The notes: generated by a model not told the origin, from the letters alone. Numbered from the stretch's first letter, positions 27,803 to 41,252 are shown. The stretch: 64,000 nt of DNA from Gammaproteobacteria bacterium RIFOXYD12_FULL_61_37 (GCA_001801995.1 MGZB01000001.1:248001-312000), one strand, 5' to 3'. Numbers and translations: made by a program.

Positions 27803-27808
27803 GATGCT

Positions 27809-28564
27809 ATGAAAAAATCCCACGAAGGCTCGCACCCACCGTCTCCAAGCTTTGATGAAACGCCGCACTGGGGTCTGCCGGCAACCTTGCTGTGGAGTAT
27901 CCCTGTCAGCCTCCTTTTCGCCCTTCTGCAAATCGCCACGCTGTATCTGGTCATGCAGCCCATGGAGGGACCGGACAATGGGGAGATTTTCGGCAACCTG
28001 GAAAATGACGGAACCCTGCTGGCCCTGGCCACCCTGATCACATCCGCCGGCTGTTCACTGCTGGTCATGGGGATTATTCGGCTCAAAAAGGGAAGCCGGC
28101 TCCGGGACTACCTCGCCTGGCGCGGCGTTTCCCCACGGGTTGTGTTGCGCTGGTTTCTCCTGCTGACCTTGCTCATGATCCTGTCCGATGCCCTCATGGC
28201 CGGACTGGGGCGCCCCATCATTCCTGAATTCATGACCCGGAGCTACGCGACGGCGGAGCCCCTCTGGCTGTTATGGCTGGCGCTGATCGCGGCCGCGCCC
28301 TTATTCGAGGAGATCCTGTTCCGGGGCTTTCTGATGCGGGGATTGCAGGGAAGCTTTCTCGGCCCCTTGGGCGCAGTGCTGGTGACGACCCTCCTCTGGT
28401 CCTCTCTTCACCTCCAGTACGACGGGTACGGCATCGCCACGGTGTTTGTCTTTGGTCTCCTCTTGGGCTCGGCAAGGATCATGACCAGATCCCTGCCCCT
28501 CTCCATCGCCATGCACGCCTTCATCAACGGCGTGGCCACCCTCCAGACGGCCCTGTTCGGCTAG
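27809..28564 (+). CDS. CPBP-family intramembrane glutamic endopeptidase
   Basis: Membrane protein of 251 residues with about seven hydrophobic segments. The CPBP (Abi/Rce1) motifs are clear: EEILFRG with Glu167 and Glu168, followed by SSLHLQYDGYG and SIAMHAFINGVA, with the His residues that complete the site. Such proteins cleave or process membrane or prenylated substrates. The gene follows the ABC ATPase by six bases, probably as the last gene of the HAD-ABC run. Role here unknown. Confidence 0.88.
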   Translation: MKKSHEGSHPPSPSFDETPHWGLPATLLWSIPVSLLFALLQIATLYLVMQPMEGPDNGEIFGNLENDGTLLALATLITSAGCSLLVMGIIRLKKGSRLRDYLAWRGVSPRVVLRWFLLLTLLMILSDALMAGLGRPIIPEFMTRSYATAEPLWLLWLALIAAAPLFEEILFRGFLMRGLQGSFLGPLGAVLVTTLLWSSLHLQYDGYGIATVFVFGLLLGSARIMTRSLPLSIAMHAFINGVATLQTALFG

Positions 28565-28771
28565 TTTTACCGTTCGAAGGAAAGGAGCATGGGGCATGGT
28601 ATGGTTCCATGCTTGCTGCTGCGCTGGCCGTATTGGCAGGAAAAACCGGTAAACCCTGTCTATTCTTCACAAATCTGCCGGGAGCAGATTTGGACGCCGG
28701 TACGGCGCCCGTAGGGTGGAAAACAGGGACGTTTTTCATCAATTCGAAGCAACTGGAAGATCTATCAAGCC

Positions 28772-30970
28772 ATGACAGAAACCCCTTCTCCTGGGCAGGC
28801 TATTCCTGCCGCCGATGCATCCGAGGTAGCGGTGACGCAGTGGGATCTCAACGATCCCCGGCTGTATCTGAACCGTGAGCTGACCTGGCTGGAGTTCAAT
28901 AAGCGGGTTCTGTATCAAGCAGAGGACCGCCGCACGCCATTGCTGGAGCGGGTGAAGTTCCTCGCCATCGTCAGCAGCAATCTGGATGAGTTTTTCATGA
29001 AGCGCATCGGCGGCCTGATGCAACAGGTGGGGGCCTGCATGGCGAAGCTGTCGGTGGATGGCCGCACGGCGCAGCAGCAGCTCGCCGAATCCCTCGCCAA
29101 AGTGCGCGAGATAGAGCAGCGCAAGGAGGGGCTGCTGTTCGGGGTACTGGATGAGCTGAAGGCGCATGAAATCCGTTTGCTGCACTACGAGGACATGAGC
29201 GAAGAACAGGCGTCACGAATCCGGGACCACTTCTTCATCAACATCTATCCGCTGATGACGCCGCAGTCCATCGACCCGGCCCACCCTTTCCCTTTCCTCT
29301 CCAACCTCTCTTTCAACCTCTTGGTGACGGTGCGGATCTCCGACAAGTCGGATAAGACCTCCCTGACCCGGATCAAGATCCCTGTCGGCGGCGGGGTTCC
29401 CCGGTTCGTGCGGGTGGGGGACGCCAACCACTTCGTGACACTGGAGGAGGTGGTGGCCCACAACCTGGACATGCTCCTGCCGGAGGTTGAGGTGGTTTCG
29501 GTCGAGATGTTCCGCGTCACCCGCAACGCCAACACGGAGCGCAACGAGGAGCACGCGGAGGATCTGCTGTCGATGATCGAATCGGAGCTGCGCGAGCGGC
29601 GCTTCGCCCCCATCGTGCGCATGGAGATCCTAAAGGGGATGGACCCGGTGCGCCGGGGCATGCTGGCGGCCGAACTGGGGCTGGTCGAGGAGCGCGATGT
29701 CTCCGAGGTGGACTGCATGCTGGCCATGCGCGATCTTTTCGAAATCGCCGCGCTCTCACAACCGGATCTGCACGATCCGCCCCATGAGCCCCTGGATCAC
29801 GCCGAACTGCGGCGGGCACAAAACATCTTCCATAACATCCGCGACAACGGACCCTTTCTGTTGCAGCACCCCTACGAGTCCTTCGCCAACACGGTGGAGC
29901 GCTTCCTGCGGGAGGCGGCGGAAGACCCCAAAGTGCGGGCCATCAAGATGACCCTCTACCGTACCTCGGGTGAATCCAGGGTGGTCGATTATCTGGTCCG
30001 CGCCGCGCGTAACGGCAAGCAGGTGGCCGTGGTGGTGGAGCTGAAGGCCCGTTTCGACGAGGCCGCCAATATCCGCTGGGCATCGCGCATGGAAGAGGCG
30101 GGCATCCACGTCACCTATGGCGTCGTCGGGCTCAAGACCCACTCGAAGATCATCCTGGTGCTGCGCCAGGACTACAACGGCCTTCAGCGCTACCTGCACA
30201 TCGGCACCGGCAATTACCACGCCGGTACGGCGCGCCTCTATTGCGACCTGGGGCTGCTGACCAACGATATGGCGCTTGGCCAGGACGCCACCGAGCTGTT
30301 CAACTACCTGACCACAGGCTACACCCCCCAGCGAAGCTACAAAAAGTTGCTGCCCTCGCCGAAAATCCTTAAGAAGGCCCTGCTGAAGAAGATAGAACGG
30401 GAAAGGAAGCTCCATGCCCCCGATAAGCCGGGGCTGATCCAGTTCAAGATGAACGCCCTGGAAGACGTGGACATCACCCGCGCCCTCTACGAGGCAGCGC
30501 GAGACGGGGTGCAGGTGGATTTGATCGTGCGCGACACCTGCCGCTTCCGGCCGGGCCTGCCGGGGATTTCTGAACATGCCCGAGTCCTTAGCGTGGTCGG
30601 GCGGTTTCTGGAACACGCCCGCATCTACTACTTCCAGAACGGCGGCGAGGAGGAGTATTTCATCGGCTCCGCCGACTGCATGATCCGCAACCTAGAATCG
30701 CGGGTGGAGGTGGTGACCCCCGTCGAGAATCCCAAGCTGCGGGTGTTTCTGCGGGAGCAACTGGACGCCCAGCTCAACGACTATCGCAGTGCCTGGGCGA
30801 TGCAGCCGGACGGTACCTACGTGCAAAGGACTCCTCGCAGCACAGAGGAAGAGACCGGCTGCCAGCAACGGATGATCGCCCAGGCAGAGAAGCGGCTCAA
30901 AAAGGCGGAAAAGGAGGTGAAGATGCTGGGAAAATCAAAAAAGGTCTCCAGCCGCCGCAATCTCCGTTGA
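28772..30970 (+). CDS. ppk1: Polyphosphate kinase 1
   Basis: Reversibly makes long-chain polyphosphate from ATP. It has 732 residues from an ATG with GGAAG upstream. The N-terminus YLNRELTWLEFNKRVLYQAE is diagnostic of PPK1. The autophosphorylated His is His457 in LKTHSKIILV, and IHIGTGNYHAGTARLY-type residues (HIGTGNYHAGTA) and the RNLESRVEVVTPV segment are conserved. The C-terminal tail is Lys-rich. Transcribed alone, with a gap of 207 bases from the CPBP gene in which I see no gene. Confidence 0.96.
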   Translation: MTETPSPGQAIPAADASEVAVTQWDLNDPRLYLNRELTWLEFNKRVLYQAEDRRTPLLERVKFLAIVSSNLDEFFMKRIGGLMQQVGACMAKLSVDGRTAQQQLAESLAKVREIEQRKEGLLFGVLDELKAHEIRLLHYEDMSEEQASRIRDHFFINIYPLMTPQSIDPAHPFPFLSNLSFNLLVTVRISDKSDKTSLTRIKIPVGGGVPRFVRVGDANHFVTLEEVVAHNLDMLLPEVEVVSVEMFRVTRNANTERNEEHAEDLLSMIESELRERRFAPIVRMEILKGMDPVRRGMLAAELGLVEERDVSEVDCMLAMRDLFEIAALSQPDLHDPPHEPLDHAELRRAQNIFHNIRDNGPFLLQHPYESFANTVERFLREAAEDPKVRAIKMTLYRTSGESRVVDYLVRAARNGKQVAVVVELKARFDEAANIRWASRMEEAGIHVTYGVVGLKTHSKIILVLRQDYNGLQRYLHIGTGNYHAGTARLYCDLGLLTNDMALGQDATELFNYLTTGYTPQRSYKKLLPSPKILKKALLKKIERERKLHAPDKPGLIQFKMNALEDVDITRALYEAARDGVQVDLIVRDTCRFRPGLPGISEHARVLSVVGRFLEHARIYYFQNGGEEEYFIGSADCMIRNLESRVEVVTPVENPKLRVFLREQLDAQLNDYRSAWAMQPDGTYVQRTPRSTEEETGCQQRMIAQAEKRLKKAEKEVKMLGKSKKVSSRRNLR

Positions 30971-31067
30971 GGGTCGATTCTCACACTCCGTGCCGAAGAA
31001 ACCTGCCGCCCGCATCCGGCCTGCTAAATTTCGTATCAAAAACTTTCGTCATGATTTGGAGATAGAG

Positions 31068-31622
31068 ATGGTTTCTTTGCAGACCCCGATTTGTGAATTC
31101 GGTAAACCGGCCATTGATTTCGCGCTGCCCGGCGTGGATGGCAGGATATGGACCCTGGCCGATTGCCGGGGTGAGAAGGGATTGCTGGTGATGTTCATCT
31201 GCAACCATTGCCCCTATGTAAAGGCCATCCGTGACCGGCTTGTGCGTGATCTGCGGGAACTGCGGGATTACGGCGTCCATGGCGTGGCCATCATGTCCAA
31301 TGATCCCTCGCTCTATCCCGAAGATTCCTTCGACAACATGAAGCGGACGGCCGAGGAGTGGGATTTCCCCTTTCCTTACCTGCTTGACGAAACCCAGTCG
31401 GTTGCCAAAGCCTATGGGGCAGTCTGCACGCCCGATTTCTTCGGTTATAACGCCGATTTACAGTTGCAATACCGGGGGCGGCTGGATGAGAGCCGCAAGG
31501 AGACAGCGCCGGAAGGCGTCAGGCGCGATCTGTTCGAGGCTATGAAGGAAGTGGTTTTACGAGGGCACGGCCCGGAACAGCAGATCCCCAGCATGGGATG
31601 CTCCATAAAGTGGCGGGAGTGA
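31068..31622 (+). CDS. Thioredoxin-like (redoxin family) protein
   Basis: 184-residue soluble protein of the AhpC/TSA-redoxin type with a CxxC centre. The motif is Cys45-Asn-His-Cys48-Pro in MFICNHCPYVKAIRD. The downstream FPYLLDETQSVAKAYGAVCTPDFF has the cis-Pro equivalent TPD. The ATG at 31068 has GGAGATAG upstream; a start at 30990 would add an unsupported basic tail. Proteins of this family are often annotated as thioredoxin family but have not been given a fixed role. No signal peptide. Confidence 0.85.
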   Translation: MVSLQTPICEFGKPAIDFALPGVDGRIWTLADCRGEKGLLVMFICNHCPYVKAIRDRLVRDLRELRDYGVHGVAIMSNDPSLYPEDSFDNMKRTAEEWDFPFPYLLDETQSVAKAYGAVCTPDFFGYNADLQLQYRGRLDESRKETAPEGVRRDLFEAMKEVVLRGHGPEQQIPSMGCSIKWRE

Positions 31623-31843
31623 TTTCCCCAGTTTGCTTTATGGGTATATAGACTAATTGTCAAGCCCGGCTGGTTGCCCTCGGCGGGTCGATAGAGGAGA
31701 ATGTGCGGCCCCAATGCCGCCCAATACGCAGATTTACGCCCGGCGTGCCGATCACGGCGGGTATGCAGCCGGGTCTGAACCTGTCGCTGTGCAAAGATTT
31801 CTTTTCAGCCTTATCTTTTTAAGAATCCCAAGGGGAAGTCATT

Positions 31844-34895
<3,052 letters not shown>

Positions 34896-34914
34896 CGATC
34901 TTCATAAGGCCGAT

Positions 34915-34942
34915 GGGGCGGGCCGCGAGGCCCGCCCCTTTT
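34915..34942 (+). terminator. Hairpin with T run after gap
   Basis: A perfect 10-bp stem GGGGCGGGCC/GGCCCGCCCC with tetraloop GCGA is followed by TTTT. Position and form fit a Rho-independent terminator or attenuating element between gap and pgk. pgk could still be expressed by readthrough or its own promoter. Confidence 0.8.
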
Positions 34943-35022
34943 CAAGAAAGGCATCCGTTGAGCCCCTGGGTTCACCCGATCCCTTTTAATCAATTCATCT
35001 ACCCCATTCATAGAGGTAAGCC

Positions 35023-36210
35023 ATGTCGTTCATCAAGCTCACCGATCTCGATCTCTCCGGCAAGCGCGTCCTGATCCGTGCCGATCTGAACGTGCCCGTC
35101 AAGGAAGGCAAAGTCACGTCCGACGCCCGCATCACCGCCTCCATGCCCACCATCGAGCACTGCATGAAGGCGGGCGCCAAGGTGATGGTCACCTCTCATC
35201 TAGGCCGTCCCACCGAGGGCGAGTGGTCCGAGGAGGTCTCCCTCAAGCCCGTGACCCAGAACATCGCCGGGCGCCTGGGCAAGGAAGTGCGCCTCATCAA
35301 GGACTGGGTGGACGGCGGCTTCGAAGTGGCCGAGGGCGAGCTGGTGGTACTGGAGAACTGCCGCGTCAACAAGGGCGAGAAGAAGAACAACGAAGAGACC
35401 GCCCGCAAATATGCCGCCCTCTGCGATGTCTTCGTGATGGACGCCTTCGGCACCGCCCACCGCGCCGAGGCCTCCACCACCGGCGCCGGGCGGTTCGCCC
35501 CGGTGGCCTGCGCCGGTCTGTTGTTGGCCGAGGAGCTGGACGCCCTGGCCAAGGCCCTGGCCAACCCTGCCCGGCCCATGGTCGCCATCGTCGGCGGCTC
35601 CAAGGTCTCCACCAAGCTGACCGTGCTGGAGGCCCTCTCCGAGAAGGTGGACCAGCTCGTGGTCGGCGGCGGGATCGCCAACACCTTCCTGGCCGCCACC
35701 GGCAAGAACGTGGGCAAGTCCCTGTGCGAGCACGACCTGATCCCCATAGCCAAGGCGCTGATCGAGAAGATGGCCGCCCGTGGCGCCTCGATCCCGATTG
35801 CCCTGGATGTGGTCTGCGGCAAGCAGTTCGACGCCAATGAACCCGCCGTGCTGAAAAATGCCGATGAAGTAACCGACGACGACATGATCTTCGACATCGG
35901 TCCCCGGTCCGCCCAGCAACTGGCCGACATCATCGCCAAGGCCGGGACCATCGTCTGGAACGGCCCCGTGGGCGTGTTCGAGTTCGACCAATTCGGCGCA
36001 GGCACCAAGACCCTTTCCATGGCCATCGCCGATGCCCCCGGCTTTTCCCTGGCTGGCGGCGGCGACACCATCGCCGCCATCCAGAAGTACGGGATTTACG
36101 ACCAGATCTCCTACATTTCCACCGCCGGCGGCGCCTTCCTGGAGTACCTTGAGGGCAAGGTCCTGCCTGCCGTCGCCATGCTGGAAGAAGCGGCGAAGAC
36201 AAAGAAATAA
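35023..36210 (+). CDS. pgk: Phosphoglycerate kinase
   Basis: Interconverts 1,3-bisphosphoglycerate and 3-phosphoglycerate. It has 395 residues, the usual bacterial length. Seen are the N-terminal [15 protein letters not shown], the [12 protein letters not shown] substrate loop, [24 protein letters not shown] and the C-terminal [13 protein letters not shown] nucleotide loop. GAGGTAAG precedes the ATG. Part of the tkt-gap-pgk-pyk-fba run. Confidence 0.97.
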   Translation: MSFIKLTDLDLSGKRVLIRADLNVPVKEGKVTSDARITASMPTIEHCMKAGAKVMVTSHLGRPTEGEWSEEVSLKPVTQNIAGRLGKEVRLIKDWVDGGFEVAEGELVVLENCRVNKGEKKNNEETARKYAALCDVFVMDAFGTAHRAEASTTGAGRFAPVACAGLLLAEELDALAKALANPARPMVAIVGGSKVSTKLTVLEALSEKVDQLVVGGGIANTFLAATGKNVGKSLCEHDLIPIAKALIEKMAARGASIPIALDVVCGKQFDANEPAVLKNADEVTDDDMIFDIGPRSAQQLADIIAKAGTIVWNGPVGVFEFDQFGAGTKTLSMAIADAPGFSLAGGGDTIAAIQKYGIYDQISYISTAGGAFLEYLEGKVLPAVAMLEEAAKTKK

Positions 36211-36220
36211 AACATAGGGG

Positions 36221-36239
36221 GCGGGACCCCAGGTCCCGC
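36221..36239 (+). other. GC-rich hairpin between pgk and pyk
   Basis: GCGGGACC (36221-36228) and GGTCCCGC (36232-36239) form a perfect 8-bp stem with loop CCA. No T run follows, and pyk begins 16 bases later, so it may affect mRNA processing or pyk translation more than ending transcription. Confidence 0.55.
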
Positions 36240-36255
36240 ATCCAGAGGAGATTCG

Positions 36256-37704
36256 ATGCTGAGACGCACCAAGATTCTGGCAACCCTGGGTCCGGCGACG
36301 GATGATCCCGGTGTGCTGGATGAGTTGATCCATGCCGGCGTGGACGTGGTCCGCGCCAACCTCTCCCACGGCAGCCATGAGGAACACCGCAAGCGGGTCG
36401 AGACCCTGCGCGGCCATGCCCGCGCCGGTGGCCGCCATGTCGGTCTCTTGGCCGATCTGCAAGGGCCGAAGATCCGCGTCGGCCGGTTTATCGAGGGCAA
36501 GGTCCAGTTGGAAGAGGGCGCACGCTTTTCTCTGGATGCGGATTGCCCCCTGGATGCCGGTGATCAGACCCGCGTCGGCCTCACCTTCCCAGACCTGGTC
36601 CAAGATGTGGCCGCTGGCGACACCCTGCTGCTCGACGACGGGGCCATCATCCTCGGGGTGGTCGAGATCAAGGACAACTGCGTCTGTTGCAAGGTCCTGG
36701 TGGGCGGCGATCTGTCCAACAACAAGGGCATCAACAAGCAGGGTGGCGGACTTTCCGCGCCGGCCCTGACCGATAAGGACAAGGAAGACATCAAGTTTGC
36801 CGCCGCGATCGAGGCCGATTATGTCGCCGTCTCCTTCGTGAAGACAGCCGGGGATGTCATCACCGCCCGGCGCTTGCTGCGCGAGGCTGGCGGCCAGGGG
36901 GGCATCGTCGCCAAGATCGAACGGGCCGAGGCCCTCGACCATATCGAGGAGATCATCAACGCCTCGGACGCCATCATGATCGCCCGTGGCGATCTGGGCG
37001 TGGAGATCGGCGATGCGGAACTGCCGGCGGTCCAGAAGCACCTGATCAGCCTGGCGCGATCGCTGAATTGCGTGGTGATCACCGCAACCCAGATGATGCA
37101 ATCGATGATTGCCAGCCCGATTCCCACCCGCGCCGAGGTCTTCGATGTCGCCAATGCCGTCATGGACGGAACCGACGCCGTCATGCTCTCCGCCGAGACC
37201 GCCGCCGGGAAGTATCCGGTGAAGGCCGTCGAAGCGATGGACCGCGTCTGCCGCGAGGCAGAGAAGCAGTCTCAGGTTCGCTGCTCCGATCACCGCCTCA
37301 ATTCCGTCTTCGGCCGGGTGGACGAGGCCATCGCCATGGCCAGCATGTACACGGCCAATCATCTGGGGGTCAAGGCGATTGCCGCCTTGACCGAGTCCGG
37401 TTCTTCCGCCAAGTGGATGTCGCGCATCAGCTCGGGTATACCTATTTACGCCTTGACCCGGCATGTGGCGACCCGTAGAAAGGTAACTCTCTTTCGCGGC
37501 GTTTATCCGGTAGGCTTCGACGTGGTCCATACCGACCCGAACCTGGTCAACAAAGAGGTGATAGACGAATTGCTGAAGCGCGGCACGGTTCGCGAGAACG
37601 ACTTGGTCATCATCACCAAGGGCGACCGCTCGGGCGTCGAAGGCCAGACCAACATCATGAAAATCATGCGTGTCGGCGAGCATGCGCTCCCGCCGGCCGA
37701 TTAA
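36256..37704 (+). CDS. pyk: Pyruvate kinase
   Basis: Converts PEP and ADP to pyruvate and ATP. It has 482 residues. Conserved parts include [27 protein letters not shown], the active-site [20 protein letters not shown] and the [20 protein letters not shown] segment. CCAGAGGAG precedes the ATG. Placement between pgk and fba links it to the same cluster and suggests coordinated lower glycolysis and carbon fixation. Confidence 0.96.
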   Translation: MLRRTKILATLGPATDDPGVLDELIHAGVDVVRANLSHGSHEEHRKRVETLRGHARAGGRHVGLLADLQGPKIRVGRFIEGKVQLEEGARFSLDADCPLDAGDQTRVGLTFPDLVQDVAAGDTLLLDDGAIILGVVEIKDNCVCCKVLVGGDLSNNKGINKQGGGLSAPALTDKDKEDIKFAAAIEADYVAVSFVKTAGDVITARRLLREAGGQGGIVAKIERAEALDHIEEIINASDAIMIARGDLGVEIGDAELPAVQKHLISLARSLNCVVITATQMMQSMIASPIPTRAEVFDVANAVMDGTDAVMLSAETAAGKYPVKAVEAMDRVCREAEKQSQVRCSDHRLNSVFGRVDEAIAMASMYTANHLGVKAIAALTESGSSAKWMSRISSGIPIYALTRHVATRRKVTLFRGVYPVGFDVVHTDPNLVNKEVIDELLKRGTVRENDLVIITKGDRSGVEGQTNIMKIMRVGEHALPPAD

Positions 37705-37732
37705 GACAAATCGTCAACAAAGGAGACCCAAA

Positions 37733-38800
37733 ATGGCTCTGATTTCTCTGCGTCAGCTTCTGGACCACGCCGCCGAACATGGCTACGGTCTGCCCGCCTT
37801 CAACGTCAACAACATGGAACAGGTACAGGCCATCATGCAGGCCGCCGCCGCCACCGACAGCCCGGTCATCCTGCAAGGCTCCGCCGGCGCCCGCTCCTAT
37901 GCCGGCGAACCCTTCCTGCGCCACCTGATCCTGGCCGCCCTGGAGGCCTATCCCCATATCCCGGTGTGCATGCATCAGGACCACGGCGCCAGCCCCAGCA
38001 TCTGCTTCCGCTCCATTCAGTCCGGTTTCAGCTCGGTCATGATGGACGGCTCCCTGATGTCCGACGGCAAGACCCCCTCCACCTATGAATACAACGTCGA
38101 CACCACCCGTCATGTGGTCGAGCTGGCTCATGCCTGCGGCGTCTCCGTCGAAGGCGAGCTGGGCTGCCTAGGCTCCCTGGAGACCGGCAAGATGGGCGAG
38201 GAAGACGGCCATGGCGCCGAGGGCGTGCTGGATCACTCCGCCCTGCTGACCGACCCCAACGAGGCCGCCGACTTCGTCGCCAAGACCCATGTGGACGCCC
38301 TGGCCATCGCCATCGGTACTTCTCACGGCGCCTACAAGTTCACCAAGAAACCGACCGGCAAGGTGCTGCGCATCGACCGCGTCAAGGAGATCAACGCCCG
38401 CATCCCCACCGTCCACCTGGTCATGCACGGCTCCTCCTCCGTCCCGGAAGACTGGCTGGCCATCATCAACCAGTACGGCGGCGACATGGGCCAGACCTAT
38501 GGCGTGCCGGTCGAAGAGATCGTGGAAGGCATCAAGCACGGTGTGCGCAAGGTCAACATCGACACCGATCTGCGCATGGCATCTACCGGCGCCATCCGCC
38601 GCCACATGTCTGAGGACCGCAAGAACTTCGATCCCCGCAAGTTCCTGAAGGAAGCCACCAAGGGCATGACCGGCATCTGCAAAGCCCGCTACGAGGCCTT
38701 CGGCACCGCCGGTCAAGCCAGCAAGATCGGCAAGATCTTCAACCTGGAAGAGATGCAGAAGCGCTACGACAAGGGTGAGTTGGACCCCAGGGTCAACTGA
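37733..38800 (+). CDS. fba: Class II fructose-bisphosphate aldolase
   Basis: Zinc-dependent aldolase of glycolysis and the Calvin cycle; the Calvin type can also act on sedoheptulose bisphosphate. It has 355 residues from ATG 37733 (AAAGGAGACC upstream); an in-frame extension to 37670 overlaps pyk and is rejected. Zinc ligands lie in [12 protein letters not shown] (His), the later GTSHGAYKF and [13 protein letters not shown]-terminus [19 protein letters not shown] is typical of the CbbA-like subtype. Ends with a UUCG-type terminator. Confidence 0.96.
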   Translation: MALISLRQLLDHAAEHGYGLPAFNVNNMEQVQAIMQAAAATDSPVILQGSAGARSYAGEPFLRHLILAALEAYPHIPVCMHQDHGASPSICFRSIQSGFSSVMMDGSLMSDGKTPSTYEYNVDTTRHVVELAHACGVSVEGELGCLGSLETGKMGEEDGHGAEGVLDHSALLTDPNEAADFVAKTHVDALAIAIGTSHGAYKFTKKPTGKVLRIDRVKEINARIPTVHLVMHGSSSVPEDWLAIINQYGGDMGQTYGVPVEEIVEGIKHGVRKVNIDTDLRMASTGAIRRHMSEDRKNFDPRKFLKEATKGMTGICKARYEAFGTAGQASKIGKIFNLEEMQKRYDKGELDPRVN

Positions 38801-38821
38801 TCCGCCTTGGCGGGAACTGAG

Positions 38822-38845
38822 AAGGGCGCTTCGGCGCCCTTTTTG
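38822..38845 (+). terminator. Rho-independent terminator after fba
   Basis: Stem AAGGGCGC (38822-38829) and GCGCCCTT (38834-38841) with a TTCG tetraloop and following T run. It closes the tkt-gap-pgk-pyk-fba run. Confidence 0.92.
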
Positions 38846-38854
38846 TTGGGATAA

Positions 38855-38899
38855 GGGCACCTCAAAAAATTCAAGAAAATCGGATTTTTAGAGATGCCC
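38855..38899. repeat. 45-bp imperfect inverted repeat, MITE-like, flanked by ATAA
   Basis: The left arm GGGCACCTCAAAAAAT (38855-38870) and right arm ATTTTTAGAGATGCCC (38884-38899) match at 14 of 16 positions when one is reversed, with a 13-base spacer. The same four bases, ATAA, lie on both sides (38851-38854 and 38900-38903), as a target-site duplication would. The arms look like transposon ends. It could also be a weak hairpin of the recG leader. No transposase is near. Confidence 0.45.
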
Positions 38900-38987
38900 A
38901 TAAGGTGTTCACCTTGGCGTACTCTTCTACCGAGACATACCCTTGGGGCGGATTGAGGGAGAGACCTCACCGAATTTCAGGATGGCC

Positions 38988-41078
38988 ATGCCGATTACCC
39001 TGGACAAAAAAACGCCATTGACCAGCCTGCGCGGTGTAGGCCCGAAAAACGCCGAACGCCTGGAGAAACTGGGGCTCTGTTCCGTCGAGGATGTTCTGTT
39101 CCATCTGCCGCTACGCTATCAGGACCGCACCCGCGTGATGCCCATCGGCTGCCTGCGTCCGGGGGATCAGGCGGTGATCGAGGGGGCCGTGGAGCTGGCC
39201 CAGGTCAAATTGGGCCGACGCAGCTCCCTGCTGGTCCATTTTTCCGATGGGACCGGTTTCGTCCTGCTGCGTTTCTTCCACTTCACTAGCGCCCAGAAGA
39301 ATGCACTTCAACCGGGTGTGCAGCTGCGTTGTTTCGGCGAGGTGCGCAACGGCCCGGCTTCGCTGGAATTGGTCCACCCGGAATACCGGCGGCTCGACGG
39401 GCAGGAACCCCAGGCGGTGGAGGAGAATCTGACCCCGGTCTATCCCACTACCGAGGGGCTGCACCAGCTCGCCTGGCGCGAGATCACGGGGCAAGCGCTG
39501 AGGCTGTTGCAGCAGGACGGTCTCTCATTGCCGGAACTCATCCCCCAGCCGTTGCTGGCGGCCCAGGGGTTTCCGTCCCTTAAGGAGGCTCTGCTCTTCA
39601 TGCACAGGCCCCCGCCCGATGTGCCCATGGCCTTGCTGGATGAGGGAAATGTCCCGGCCCGGAACCGCCTGGTTTTCGAGGAGCTGCTCGCGCACCAGCT
39701 CTCCCTGCGCCTGCTGCGCCGCGAGCAGCGCGGCAAGCTGGCGCCTCCCCTGCGGGGCGATGGGCGATTGCGGCAGCAGCTCCTGGCCGGGCTCCCTTTC
39801 GCCCTGACCCCGGCGCAACAGCGGGTGGCGGCGGAGATCGGCGCAGACCTGACCGGGGAGCATCCCATGTTGCGCCTGGTTCAGGGCGACGTGGGATGCG
39901 GCAAAACCCTGGTTGCCCTGATAGCGGCCTTGCAGGCGATCGAGGCGGGGTTTCAGGCCGCCCTCATGGCCCCCACCGAACTGCTGGCGGAGCAGCATTT
40001 CCGCAATCTTTCCGCCTGGCTGGTTCCCCTCGGGGTCGATCTGGGCTACCTCAGCGGCCGGGCCAAGGGGAAGGCGCGCCGGGAACAACTGGCACGCTTG
40101 GCGAGCGGTGAGTGCCGGCTGCTGGTGGGGACCCACGCCCTGTTCCAGGAGGATGTCGTCTTCCAGTCCCTCGGCCTGGCGATCATCGACGAGCAGCACC
40201 GCTTCGGGGTCCACCAGCGCCTGGCCCTGCACGAGAAGGGGAGCAGTGACGGATGTGTCCCCCACCAGTTGGTGATGACGGCGACCCCTATCCCCCGCAC
40301 CCTGGCCATGACCGCCTATGCCGACCTGGACCTCTCCATCATCGACGAACTGCCCCCTGGCCGTACACCAGTCAAGACCGTGGCCTTGCCCGACAGCCGC
40401 CGCGACGAGGTGGTGGCGCGGGTGGCTGGGGCCTGCCGTGGGGGGCGCCAAGCCTACTGGGTCTGCACCCTTATCGAGGAGTCGGAGGCTCTGCAATGCC
40501 AAGCCGCCGAGGAGACGGCGACCGGACTGGCGGCTGGCCTGCCGGGGCTGAACATCGGACTGGTCCATGGCCGCCTGAAACCGGCCGAAAAAGAGGCAGT
40601 GATGGCCCGGTTCAAGGCGGGCGAGATCCATCTGCTGGTGGCCACCACGGTGATAGAGGTAGGGGTGGATGTCCCCAACGCCAGCTTGATGATCATCGAA
40701 AACCCGGAGCGTCTGGGGCTTGCCCAGTTGCATCAACTGCGCGGGCGGGTCGGGCGCGGGGCGGTGGAGAGCCACTGCCTGCTGCTCTACCACGCGCCCC
40801 TGAGTGAAAACGCCCGTACCCGGCTGGACGTGATGCGCGAGACCAATGACGGCTTCGTCGTGGCGCGCAAGGATCTGGAGCTGCGCGGTCCTGGCGAGGT
40901 ATTGGGGACGCGCCAGACCGGCTTGGCGCGCATGCGTATTGCCGACCTGCTGCGCGATCAGGCGTGGATACCCCAAGCCCAGGCGGCAGCCGACCGACTG
41001 CTGGAGCGGTACCCCGAACAGGCGGCGCCCCTGGTGGAGCGCTGGGTGGGCAATCGCCTAGATTACGGGCGTGTGTAA
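38988..41078 (+). CDS. recG: ATP-dependent DNA helicase RecG
   Basis: Branch-migrating helicase that remodels stalled forks and Holliday junctions. It has 696 residues from ATG 38988, which has the best-spaced AGGA; ATG 38982 and a far TTG at 38943 are alternatives. The wedge domain (LTSLRGVGPKNAERLEKLG) leads to helicase motifs: Walker A QGDVGCGKTLVA, motif II IIDEQHRFGV (DEQH), TATPIPRT, and motif VI HQLRGRVGRG. Length is normal. Transcribed alone between fba and ubiC. Confidence 0.96.
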   Translation: MPITLDKKTPLTSLRGVGPKNAERLEKLGLCSVEDVLFHLPLRYQDRTRVMPIGCLRPGDQAVIEGAVELAQVKLGRRSSLLVHFSDGTGFVLLRFFHFTSAQKNALQPGVQLRCFGEVRNGPASLELVHPEYRRLDGQEPQAVEENLTPVYPTTEGLHQLAWREITGQALRLLQQDGLSLPELIPQPLLAAQGFPSLKEALLFMHRPPPDVPMALLDEGNVPARNRLVFEELLAHQLSLRLLRREQRGKLAPPLRGDGRLRQQLLAGLPFALTPAQQRVAAEIGADLTGEHPMLRLVQGDVGCGKTLVALIAALQAIEAGFQAALMAPTELLAEQHFRNLSAWLVPLGVDLGYLSGRAKGKARREQLARLASGECRLLVGTHALFQEDVVFQSLGLAIIDEQHRFGVHQRLALHEKGSSDGCVPHQLVMTATPIPRTLAMTAYADLDLSIIDELPPGRTPVKTVALPDSRRDEVVARVAGACRGGRQAYWVCTLIEESEALQCQAAEETATGLAAGLPGLNIGLVHGRLKPAEKEAVMARFKAGEIHLLVATTVIEVGVDVPNASLMIIENPERLGLAQLHQLRGRVGRGAVESHCLLLYHAPLSENARTRLDVMRETNDGFVVARKDLELRGPGEVLGTRQTGLARMRIADLLRDQAWIPQAQAAADRLLERYPEQAAPLVERWVGNRLDYGRV

Positions 41079-41124
41079 AGGGTGAGATAATCCTAGAAAC
41101 CTCGGTTGACGAGTTGAAGTGTGC

Positions 41125-41252
41125 GGTATTCGGGGTGCAGGGCAAGGCGCATGGACGCGGAATGGCTATTCCTTTCCAAGGGTTGCAACGCTGCCACGCG
41201 CCCCGAATACCCTGCAATCCAGCTCGTAGCGGGGTCACTCACCTGGGTGAGT
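41125..41252. repeat. Long imperfect palindrome upstream of ubiC (possible dispersed intergenic repeat)
   Basis: GGTATTCGGGG at 41125-41135 pairs perfectly with CCCCGAATACC at 41201-41211. Near the middle lies a hairpin GGAAT-GGCT-ATTCC (41159-41172). A separate 7-bp palindrome ACTCACC-TG-GGTGAGT is at 41237-41252. The recG-ubiC gap (281 bases) holds no gene. The form suggests a repeated intergenic element or a structured leader of ubiC; I recall similar sequences in other gammaproteobacteria but cannot check this. Confidence 0.45.

Noticed and set aside
28565-28771. Possible small gene between the CPBP protease and ppk1
   Set aside because: Open frames here are short, lack ribosome sites and have no conserved features.
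35200-37683. Very long minus-strand open frame (827 codons) opposite pgk and pyk
   Set aside because: It lies fully antisense to two certain genes, is Gly/His/Asp-rich low-complexity protein, and reflects GC-rich codon bias.
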